NCBI GenBank assembly: GCA_963922205.1
Contig: CAWUHX010000023.1
Span: 558,001 to 622,000, forward strand
Direction of reading: 5' to 3'
Length of the DNA: 64,000 nt
From: Romanomermis culicivorax
Lineage: Eukaryota; Nematoda; Enoplea; Mermithida; Mermithidae
Positions 32,815 through 44,200 of this stretch are shown here, piece after piece. The notes under the pieces were generated by a model. The model had not been told where the DNA came from, ran no database searches, and was given only the letters and a program-made list of their open reading frames with translations. The stretch's first letter is position 1. Each line of letters opens with the position of its first letter. Both the position numbers and the translations under genes were made by a program.

Positions 32815-33562
32815 TTTTTCCACATGAAAACCGAACCCCAAATTTTTTTCCTCATCTTCCAGAAATTTCCCACGTTTGATTTATAATGTGGCCACGGATG
32901 ATATTTTCGGCATCTTAGGAGTATATCCAAATATTCTGATGTTTTCGGTCGGAGTCAGTAACTGATGTTTTCGGAGTCAGTAAGAGTCAGTATTTGACGA
33001 AAATATATTTTCTGATCGTTTTTATATAATCATTTTGCATTCCTCAAAAATTCTCGACCTTCGTGGACGAAAACTTTTTTCTTTTCGACTTTCCTTGACA
33101 TAATAATAGAAAATAATTGTCGTGCCTTAATTATTATTTTTGCCAAGAATGATTATAATTTTGAGGTTTTGACTTTCTGAAATGCATCAAGATGCATTTT
33201 TTCGACCTTGAACCCTCGAATGTTTTTCGTCATTTAGCGAAAGAGCCCGAAGTTTTTTCCTATTTTCAGAATTTTCCGTCTAAAACACAAATTTATCGAA
33301 AAATCATGATCAAGATTTTTTCGATTTTTTTTCAAGACGTTTTGTGATCTTTAAAAATCTATTGATCTTGTGAATATAACATTTTTACATTTGAAAAATG
33401 GTTAAGGCATCATCAGCTTGGTAAAGAGTTCTTGCTAGTCTTTAAATACATATTTTCGGTTGCTTGTCTGATTTTTGAATTCTAGCGACTTGATTTAGTT
33501 TCAATATTATTTCATCATTTTGTCCGAGAATGAAATATTATCGAATTCGCTCAAAAATTCGA
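32815..33562. other. Non-coding AT-rich DNA
   Basis: I see no gene. A short stretch near 32935-32995 repeats GTTTTCGGAGTCAGTAA. The remainder shows no recognised family. Confidence 0.35.
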
Positions 33563-33570
33563 CCTTCTAT

Positions 33571-34862
33571 TAGTGCTTCACACCGGGTACCCGGCAGTGT
33601 TTTTTTGGTACTTTACAAACGAAACGGTCCAGAGTACAAACGAAAATTTGGGATTCGTTTGTACCAGCACAAACGAAAATTTTTGGACAAAAAAAATTTT
33701 TGTTACTCAACAGCTGTCAGTATTCAGTGTCAATACACTTTGTAGGACTTGTTTGTTATGCGTCCACATCGAAAACGACAAACTAGCAGCTGTGGCATAG
33801 TAATAAAAGCTTTTTGTAGAGTATTTCACTAGTGCATGTTATGTGCCTCATGATCAAGTGTTTTATGTGTCTGAATTTGTAGCCTTCTTATGTGTCTCGT
33901 GGAAATAGCCAATGTATTCGTATTTCACAGCATGTTTGTTGCATTTTATAACAATGAATCCTTTTTTCAGCAATTTTTCGCAAATTTTGGAGTACACACA
34001 GTTTTTGAGAGGCCGTTTGTACCAGTACAAATGGACCGAGTACAAAAAAAAAACCACTGGTACCCGGGTAGACTCGGGTACCCGGGTCAATTTTCTAAAT
34101 GAAACCCGGGTGGTACCCGGGTAGCCGGGTCTCAACAAGATACTGTATAAACAGAATATTTATATACTATTACTTGTATTTATGTGCAGTTACAGTGAAT
34201 GAACGTATTTTCCTGTATTAATTCAGTGCATTTACCTACTCAACGTGTTAACAAGGCCGCTTATGGCTCTCAAAAAGCCACTGTTGCGTATTTTTAGCGA
34301 CAAAAAATCTATGTGTATTAACAATGAAGCACGAAACGGAAATATAAAAAAATCTTCGAGAAATTATGCCTGTGTGAAATATTGGTACTCGATACAGTAT
34401 GAGAAAACAATAGAAGTTGGAGAGATGCATTATGTATAAGATTGAAGAGGCATAAAAACCAATGATGATGAACCGGTAGAGACGGTTAAACCCGTTCCTA
34501 GTGGGATATATAGTTTCGGAATGGATTCATCAAATAGTTGTGATGCTTGATCAGGTCACCACAATTTGCTTAAAAGTGTAAGAAATTTTGAAATATTTTC
34601 TTCAAACGAAAAAAAAATTTTTTTTTTTTAATTTGTTTGAAGAAAATGTGTTATTGGTTTTTCATAACTTTTCTTTATTAGCACTTTGCAAGGCTCATGC
34701 CGAAAAATTTATGAGTTTTCTGAAAATTTTCATGGAGTGCGTTCATTCACTGACTTTTTAAATACTTGCATATAGAACCCGGGTACCCGGAATACTCGGG
34801 TAACCCGGGCACCCTAAGGACCGGGTACCCGGGTCCTAGAATTTTGAAAGTGTGAAGCACTA
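33571..34862. mobile_element. Non-autonomous hAT-like element, TAGTGCTTCACACCGGG family
   Basis: The left end TAGTGCTTCACAC and the right end GTGTGAAGCACTA are inverted over 13 bases. An exact 8-bp duplication, CCTTCTAT, is at 33563-33570 and 34863-34870. Multiple CCGGGTACCCGG palindromes lie near both ends (near 33585, 34070-34130, 34780-34845), probably transposase binding sites. Scattered short frames show no transposase motif. Confidence 0.9.
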
Positions 34863-34870
34863 CCTTCTAT

Positions 34871-35223
34871 ATAGGGAATAAATACTGAAAAGATTCATTT
34901 TTCAGCGTCCTAGAAAATCGAAATCCGACAATTTCTCGGCGCTCCTCGCCGAAATAGTTTTTATGATTTTTGCTGTTTTACTTGAATTTATTAGCTCCGG
35001 GATGATTTTGTTCATTTAAAACATTATCCTGAAGTCTGAACATCATTCTTAGCTGAAAAATTGAACCCTCTGATTAAGGAACAAAGTAAATTTTTTAAAA
35101 TTATTTTTTGGTAAAATAAGCAGAAGCAGAGAATTTTTGAGCAATAATTCCAAGCTTCTATCTTTGTTCTTTATTCAATTTTTTCAGTTTATTTTATTCA
35201 TTGTTCATCTCTTCAGCTTTATT
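34871..35223. other. Upstream flank of ASNSD1
   Basis: AT-rich DNA with one GGCGC-type hairpin (CTCGGCGCTCCTCGCCGA near 34935). No TATA box is evident. If the gene is trans-spliced, this is outron and promoter. Confidence 0.35.
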
Positions 35224-35235
35224 TCTTCTTTTCAG
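35224..35235 (+). promoter_or_regulatory. Splice acceptor just upstream of the ASNSD1 start
   Basis: A pyrimidine run ending CTTTTCAG lies seven bases before the ASNSD1 ATG (35243). It matches the nematode acceptor consensus TTTTCAG. The distance and the lack of an obvious 5' exon suggest either spliced-leader trans-splicing or a short non-coding first exon further upstream. This is inference from position and consensus. Confidence 0.6.
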
Positions 35236-35242
35236 GTTTATC

Positions 35243-38200
35243 ATGTGCGGTATATGTTGTATTTTACCTTGCCCCGATAGGAAAAAAGTTGATCCTCAAT
35301 GGATTCAGCGATCCTGTTTACACGATTTATTGAAATGTCGGGGTCCCGATCATTTTTCGACGTCGCAAATTCCGTTGAACGGGCCTCGTGGTGACGATTG
35401 TTTTTTGACTTTTGTTTCGTCCGTTTTGTCTATGCGTTCGTCATCTTTGACTCGGCAGCCGTTGGAAAATTCGAAAACTGGCGATATTTTGTTGTTTAAC
35501 GGTGAAATATTTTCGGGTTTCGGTTCGTCCGCGTCCAGCGTAAGTCGATAAGTCGCAAATTTTATATTTTAACCGAAATTTTGATATCTAGAGCTTAGAA
35601 ACTCGTCATGCGTAAGGTCATGACCATACATGTATAGTGGAGCCTCGAAGTCAGGGGGTCATCGATTGCCCAAAATTTTAAGGAGAGGGTCCCTCGAGAA
35701 AAAAATTCCATTTCTCATCAAAAAAGTTCGAAAAATGGTTCGGAGAACAGTAATTTTTCTCTGAAATTTTTTGTTTAGAAATGACAATTTTTCATCAAAA
35801 ATCGGCATTTTTTTCCACTAAAAATTCTGAAGCTCCGTATCAGACTGCCGATTGGGAAGGGGTATCACGGGGTATCACATGCGGATTTAGGGGAGGGCGG
35901 GGGGCGGCCGCCCCCCGGAAACTTTGGAAATAGGATTCTTTTTCTGTATACCTATAGCAGAGGTCCCCAAGGTCGAAAATTGAGGTAGGGGTAAGCTGTG
36001 ACCTTTTTTTTTTGCTCACAACTTTTTGCTAAGGAGGGGGGAGTTTGAACCAGCACCTTCAGGAGTATGAGCTTATTACATCACTGATGAGGGTTCTAAC
36101 AGTGCTTTCAATTGAAAGTGCTCATGCCGAATGTGGCTTTAGTATTATTAATCCTATTAGATTATGAACCATGAGGTTGAAACCAGGTACCACTCCTGAT
36201 CCACGTCAACAGACCTCACATGTCTCAACTCATAGCAGGAAAGTATGCCACAGCTTGGGTAACCATATGCGCACAGAAGACCCAACGCAGAAGCGGGGAA
36301 AAGGAAAGGAGAGCATGAAGAGGCAGAATTTTAAGAACATTATGTTTTTCTTCCCAAGGGGCGATTTTTTGATTAATCACATATACATAAGTCATTATTT
36401 CATCTCCCAATTATATTTATAATGATTTCCTACAAGTAGTATATATTAATGTGCTGATATCCTTTCCTAAAAATCGCTATATGGCACAGAAGTTGCATAC
36501 TTTCCCATTATCATTTGCTCAGTAAATGTGTCAAAAAGAGCAGTGGGTAATTCCTCAGAATCACACATTCTGCAATTTTTCTCAAATTAGTATAACCTAC
36601 TGGGGAGAGGATGAAGTCTACCAAAATTTTTTGCTAAAGTGAGCTGTTTTTATGGGGGTAGTAAATGAATTTCCAAATCTAAGACGGGGGTAATACCCCC
36701 TCCCCCCATACCCCCCCCCATGGGGTGCTCTGACCTATAATCAAATTTGAAAAATTTCTGAAAATTTTTTGAATTTTTTTTGGAAAAATACTTAACTTTG
36801 AGCACCGCCCCCCTGAAAAAAATTTCTGAATCCGCCACTGGGGAGTATTACCCCTGCCTAAAGTTCTAAAAATTTGATCACTGGTCGCCTAATTTTGAGA
36901 CAAAATGATGTGTTTTAGCGGACATTTAGCTACACTACCCCTACGAATTTTCAACTTTACTCACCTGAAAAATGTGACCTTGGGGATCTCTGGCCTCTAT
37001 GACTACCGTATGGCTTGCCATAGAATTGGCAAATCCTAGGAGGTAACCCAATGGCTAGCCATATGGCCGAAGATTTCTAGGGAGGTGGTTCCTATGATGC
37101 TGCCCCCCAATTAATATATGATTCAACGTCAAGAATTTAATCCAAATTCAACAATTCAAGTCGAATCCAAATATTCCGATCGATTTCGAAATTCGAATTA
37201 AAGTTAACGATTCATTCAAAATCATGAAATCAATGCTCGAGATTCAATTCTATCCAAATTTAAAAATTCACGAATTCAGTATGAATTTAAATATTCAGTT
37301 TAAATATGGATTCAAACTTATCTGCATAATTCTATTTAATTCACAGAATTATATCCGAATTCAATAGTTGAATTCGAAATCAAGAATTGAATTCAGATTC
37401 AAACTTGACTTTTCAGTCCAATTTGAAGAATTGAATGAAAATTCAATAATCAAAAACGTAAAATTCGTGTATTGAATTTGATTTTAGGAATTAAAATCAA
37501 AATCAAGGTGATCAATTCAAACCCGAAAGTCGTATTAAAGTTGAAGAATCCAAATCTAGATTTCCCTTCAAAATCGAGAATCCGATTAGAACTCGAGGAT
37601 TCGACTTGAATTTGAAATATCGATCTAAGTCCACAAACTCAATTTAAATTCTAGAATTAAGTTAAATTTTATGACTCCTGAAATCTATTTGAGTTTGACG
37701 ATTCTATTCGAAAACACTAATTTAATTCGAACTTGACTCGCGTATTCGATTTCAAATTTTAGGATTATAATGTGAATTCGAGTATCTTGTTCAATTTCAG
37801 CAAATTGAATCAATGTCAACAATTAATTTTAGAGCATGGGTATTCAATTTAACTCAAAAATGCTATAGAAATTTACAAAATATTAAATTTCGAAAATATA
37901 AACCATTCAAAGTCAGAATTCGACTTCGATTATTCAACTCCAAATCGAGATATTAAGTCCCAATTAAATAATTTAATTATCCAATTAAAACACGCGAATT
38001 AGATTAAAATTTAAAAATTCGATCCAAATTCAAGAATCGAACTCAAATGTGAGAATTCAATTCAAATTCCAGAATTTTATTTCAGATTCTTGAATGAACC
38101 CGAGAATACATAGAAATTAAAAAATGCTGTCCAAATGCACAAATTTAGTTTAAGTTTTAAAAAAATGTTAATTCAATTTTAAGAATCCAAATCAGATATT

Positions 38201-41200
38201 AGGATCCTACTAAAATTCCAGAATTCAATCTAAGGGCAACGATTCAACTCAAAATCATTAATTCAGTATTTGGGGAAACTCTCTAAAACAGTAACGATGC
38301 GCTAAAATTTCGTAAAAATTATTCAATATGTCTAACAAAATTTTAGTCATGTTTTAAACATCAAAATCTTAAAACTTTAAAACTTGTCTTAAAAATGTCC
38401 AGCTTTAAACGCTTGGAAAATATCTTTTAAATTTTTTAAATGTCCAACACTGCAATGCCTAAGGTCACAACCCAGACGAAAATTCGAGTAGTTTCAATGA
38501 ATTGGTTTTTTAAAGCGAATTTCTTGTCGAAATCATCATTTTTAAATCTACGAAATAAAATAATAAAGTTAATTGATTAAAGAAAAATTTTTCTTGATCA
38601 AAATCAGTATCTTAAAAGATTATTGGACATTGCTCTAATAATAGCTCCAAAATGGTCATAATTGATTTAACCTCTCGACCATATTGACTAAATTTGGCAG
38701 AGAAATTTTCAGTCTTCTTTTAGACAATCAAAATCAGGCACGCAGCAGAGGTCCCCAAGGTCGAAAATTTAGGTAGGGGTAAAGTCGTAAATTTTAAGGG
38801 TGGTACTTAAAATATGCCGTGACCTTTTTTTTTGCTTCCAACTTTTTTGCGTAGGAGGGGGTGGTGTAATACTCTCACCACATAGAACTTACAAAAATGA
38901 ATAATGCCCCTACTTTATGTTTTTCACAGTCAACAAACATTTACTATTTCAACTCCATTTTCCAGCTCCCAATCATGCAACTTGAATGCACTAATTATAC
39001 GTACAGAAAAGTCACACTTTGAAGACTGTCGTGCCAACTGATTCCTGCACATTTCAAGAATCGGGCACAACATACTTTTGGAAACATTATTTGAACCAGC
39101 ATCTTCAGCAGTATGGGCTTATTCCATCACTGATGAGATTTGGAACAGTGCTTCCAATTGAAAGTCCTTATGCTGAATGTGGCTTTAGTATTATTAATCC
39201 CATTAGATTATGAACTACGAGTTTGAAACCAAGTACCACTCCTGATCCACGTCAACAGACCTCACATGTCTCAACTCAGCAGGAAAGTATGCCACAGCTT
39301 GGGTAACCATATGCGCACAGAAGACCCAACCCAAAAGCGGGGAAAAGGAAAGGAGAGCATGAAGAGGAAGAATTTTAAGAACATAATGTTTTTCTTCCCA
39401 AGGGGTGATTTTTTGATGAATCACATATACATAAGTCATTATTTGATCTCCCAATTATATATATAATGATTTCCTACAAGTAGTATATATTAATGTGCTG
39501 ATATCCTTTCCTAAAAATCGCTATATGGCACAGAAGTTGCATACTTTCCCATTATCATTTGCTCAGTAAATGTGTCAAAAAGACCAGTGAGTAATTCCTC
39601 CCAAGCACACATTGTGCAATTTTCCTCGAATTACTATAACCTACTAAGGAGAAGATGAGGTCTACCAAAATTTTTTGCTATAGTGAGCTGTTTTTATGGG
39701 GGTAGTAAATGAATTTCGAAATCTAAGACGGGGGTAATACCCCCCATACCCCACCCCATGGGGTGCTCTGGCACGCAGTGCAAAAGTTTTCCAGGGGGGA
39801 GGGTCCATGGACTTTTTATCCAGGGGGTTAGTGGGGAAGTTCTATAAGCCTGTTTTTGATAAAAAAATATGCACATAAATTATCAAATAAGCTGTCTTGG
39901 AAAACGTTCAGGGGGTGGCCAGAGTCTCAGGTAAGGGGTTTACCTCATTATGTGCGTGTATGATCGAAATCCGAAAATTTCCAATGAATGAGAAAAAATG
40001 CTTGAAAAATGCAGTGTTCCTTTTTTCAAGATTTTGGAAAGCTCTGGAAAATACATGAGGTCATGACCATACATGCACGTGGGGGGGGGGTTGGGGGTTT
40101 TGACCCCCAGCAGATTTTTATTAACCCCCAACAGATTCTTGCCGACCCCCAGCAGATTTGACTTTTCCAGCAATGATTGCGAAAATGACGAAAGAAAATG
40201 AGCAAGAGAGAAGAGAAAATCGTCATAAAAATGTAAATTATGCTGTAGTTTGACAATTTTCCTAAACAAATCATATTTACTTGATTCCAAAAAAGTAACA
40301 AAAACTTTAAGAAGTGCTGTCTAAGACTGTTTGAGAAAATATTTTGTATAATTGAAACCCAATTCTGAAAGGATCCAGAGCTTTTCCCTATTTATGAATA
40401 TGAAGTAGTTGAAATCGCTTAAATTCGCGGTCTAATTGATAAAAATACGGTACGAAATTTTTTTGTCAAGTTTAGACAATGAAAATCTCTTGATATTTTT
40501 GGATTTTGGCACCTAATGAGAAAACTGTAGAAATTCCCTATTTTTGGAATTGAATTTTCAGAGCTGCATGCACATGTGGAACTTTGGCCAGCGTCCGATT
40601 TATTTTGAATACTCTCAAAATTTGATTTTTTCGTTAAAATCAGCATCTTGGAGTCGACAAACTGATTGTATTGAGAAATAATTAAATGCAAAAGAATTTC
40701 CCTAGTTTTTCTCTGATTATGACTTTAAACTAGTTTAATAAATTTAACAGAAAAATCTTTTGACTAGATTTTAGATCATCAGAATCCAAAAATGTCAAAT
40801 TTTTCCCGAAAATTTTTGAACTTTAACTCCAAAAACACACTAAGATGACTCAAAAATGATCATTTAACTCGTCAAATTGCGATATTTCAAGATTTACATA
40901 TTTTGTCGACGTTTCACATTGAATTATTGAATCATCGTTGTGAAGCTGCCGCTCACATTTTATTACTTTTCAGTTCGATTACGCTGAAATCAACGACGGC
41001 GAAATTTTGCTCAACGATTTGTCAAATTTGAACCGCGACGAAGATATTTTACGATACGTCCAAAACCTTAGTGGACCTTATAGCTTCATTTTGTACAAAG
41101 TTGCTTTAAACCAAAATAATTTTTTTTAGATTTACAGCGAACGTTTTATTACATTTTACAGAAAAGTTTACAAAAGTTGTACGCGGCCAGAGATTATTTC

Positions 41201-44200
41201 GGTCAAAGGAGCTTAACAATGTCCATGTCCAGCGATGATAATCATTTTGTAATCTCGTCAATTTTACCTAAAAATATCGATCTACGATTCGAAATGGAAA
41301 TCGATGCTGGTCGGCTTTATTCCATCGATTTAAACAACTATCTAGCTTCTAAAATCGTTAATTTAGACGATTTACAAAATTCTTGTTTAAAAATATACCC
41401 TTTCAACGACGAAATTTATAACGTACCCCTAAATCTCGATGATAAGTAAGCGTTTTTTGTTGTTTTCGTTTTCTTCCTCTATTCTTCTTTCCATTTTTCA
41501 TTTTTATTTTCTTTCTTTCTATTTTTTCCTTCTTCGTTTTTTGTTGTCTTGTTTTCCTGTTCTCTTCATCTCAATTTTTCTTTTCTTTTCTTCTCTTTTC
41601 TTCTCTTTTATTGTCCTTTATTCATTTACTTTTTCTTTCCTTCCGTTTTGTTTTTCTTTTCTCCTTCCCTTTTTCGTTCTTTTCTATTTGTTCTTCTCTC
41701 TTTTTCTAAACTAGATATTTTATATCGTTTTTTACTTTTCTGTTTCCTTTATTTTCTCCTTCTTGTTATTTTTACTTTTCAGAATTGACGCCGAAATTGA
41801 TTTCGATTTATCATGCAAAATTTATCAGAAAGAAATAACGGACTTTTCCGAAAATTTGTCCAACGCGATTAAAAAGCGTTTGGATTGTTTATACGAAAAA
41901 TATAAGATGATGTAAGATATACATACTGTGCTGGCGAAAAGTAGAAAAAAGTCGAAGCTGTAATCTCAATATGATTTGGAATTTCAAATTTTTAAATCGA
42001 AGGAGTAAAACTTAGCTCATAGCTCATTTGATACTACTGTGTAAAATCAGTTCAGTGTTTACTAAAAAGTGTAAATCGACTTTAACATGATATTAATCGC
42101 CAAATTGCTGAGTAATATAGCGAAAAGTGTAGCCCATAACTTTTTTACACGAACTATGATTTCAAATCAGTTTGAAGTATTAAATTTTCGGACTCGTATA
42201 ACGAAGAAAGTTACTTTACACCGCTCTCAAAATCCAATGTTATTGAGTTTTTGTTGCGGTATGTAGAAAAAAGTGTAAACTGTAATTCCAGTTTAATTTT
42301 AATAATAAAAACGTAGCTCAAAACCGTTAGGAAAAATCAATTTCGTGATTTTTACTATAAAGTTTAGAAAAATGTGTAAACTAAAATGTCAAAGTAGTTT
42401 GTAGCATCACATTTTCGCATCAAATAACGGAAACGTAGTTCAAAATTTGCTTTACGCTGCTGGAAAAAAATTAATTTACTAGTTTTTGAAGTGAAAAGTA
42501 TAAAAAAGTGTAGACTGAAATATTAAAGCAGTTCGAACTATCACATTTTCAAGTCAAGTGAGGAGAATATAGTTCAAAACTTACTTTAAACTGCTGTTAA
42601 AAACTAATTCACTTGGTTTTTTGTTCCAATAGGTAAAAACTATAAACTGGCATTCCGAAGTAGTTTACTGCGTCACATTTTCAGGTTATATATTTGGAAC
42701 ATAGCCTGAACTTTACTTAACACTCCTGGCAAAAGTTACCTTATAGTTTTCGAAGCGAATAGTAGAAAAAGTGTAAACTGACATTTCAAAGTAGTTTAAA
42801 ACGTCACATTTTAAAGTCAAATGATAAAAATATAATTACTAATCTATTCTACAATGCTGGTAAAAATTGTTTTTCTAAGAAAAGTAGCGAAAAAGTGTAA
42901 ACCGATTTTTCAAGGTAGTTCAAAACAGGACATTTTCAGAATTATGCAAACGTTTAGCTCAGAATTTTTTCGTACTTCTGAAAAAACAATATACTGGTTT
43001 CTGAAGCGAAAACTGCAAAATAGTGTGAACTGGTTTTTCGAAGTAGTTCAAACCATCACATTTTCAGCTTGAAAAATGGACGTCTTGACCAAATTGCACT
43101 TTACACTGCTGTTAAAAACCAATTCATTTGTTTTTTAGCCATAATCTGAAGAAAAGTGTAAAGTGACATTTCAAAGTAGCTCAAAGCGACTAATTTCAAG
43201 GTCAATTTATGAAAATGAAGAACAAGGTCTACTTTACACTGCTATCAAAAACCAATTCACTTGTTTTTCGGTGATAGTTTAAAAAAGTGTGAAGTGACAT
43301 TTCAATGTAGTTCAAAACGTTCGATTTTAAGGTCGAATAATAAAATTGTAGACCAAACTACAGTTTACACTGCTATTAAAAACCTATTCACTTGACTTTT
43401 ATAGCGATAGTTGTAAAAAAATTTAAAATGATGTTTCAAAGTAGTTCAAAGCGTCTAATTTTAAGCTCAGATAATGACAATTTAGACCAAACATCACCTT
43501 ACACCGCTGGTAAAAACCACATTGGTTACTTAGCGATAGGTAGGAAAAAGTGTAAACTGACGTTTCAAATTAGTTCAAATCGTCTATGTTATTCCAAGGT
43601 CAGATATGGAAAATGTTGACCAAACTTCGCTTTACACTGCTGTTAAAAACCAATTCACTTGGTTTTTGTAGCGACTAGATATTATGGCTCGCGATGCTCG
43701 CATTTTCAAAGAGATAGATTATTATAACGTATCCCATGTTATAAAATATCCCGTGTTATAACAATCTCATGTTACAATTGTATTCCATGTTAGAACGAAT
43801 ACCATGTCATAACAAAGCCAATGTTATAACAAATCCAATGTTATAACATATCCTATATTACAACGTATCCCATGTTATAACATATATACCATGTTATAGC
43901 ATATACCACATTATAACATGTTCGATGTTATAATGTATTCAATGTTATTACATATCCCATGTTAAAACATAGCCTATGTTATAATATATCCTATGTTATA
44001 GCGTATGCTACATTGTAACATTGTATCCAGTTTTATAACATATAATTTATTTCACAAAAATTTCAATGTTATAACATATAGGGCTATGTTGTAGCATGAT
44101 TCTATGTTATAACATATGGCTTCGAATAAAAAACTTTTTAGAAAAAAGCTGTTTATGGAGCTAAGGTCGTACTTCCCTTCAAAAGGTATATCTTTAAATA

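Noticed and set aside
41439..41788. Phe/Leu/Ser-rich frames that look like membrane proteins (also 46202-46863, 47645-47863)
   Set aside because: They are translations of T/C-rich introns and flanks with no non-repetitive content.
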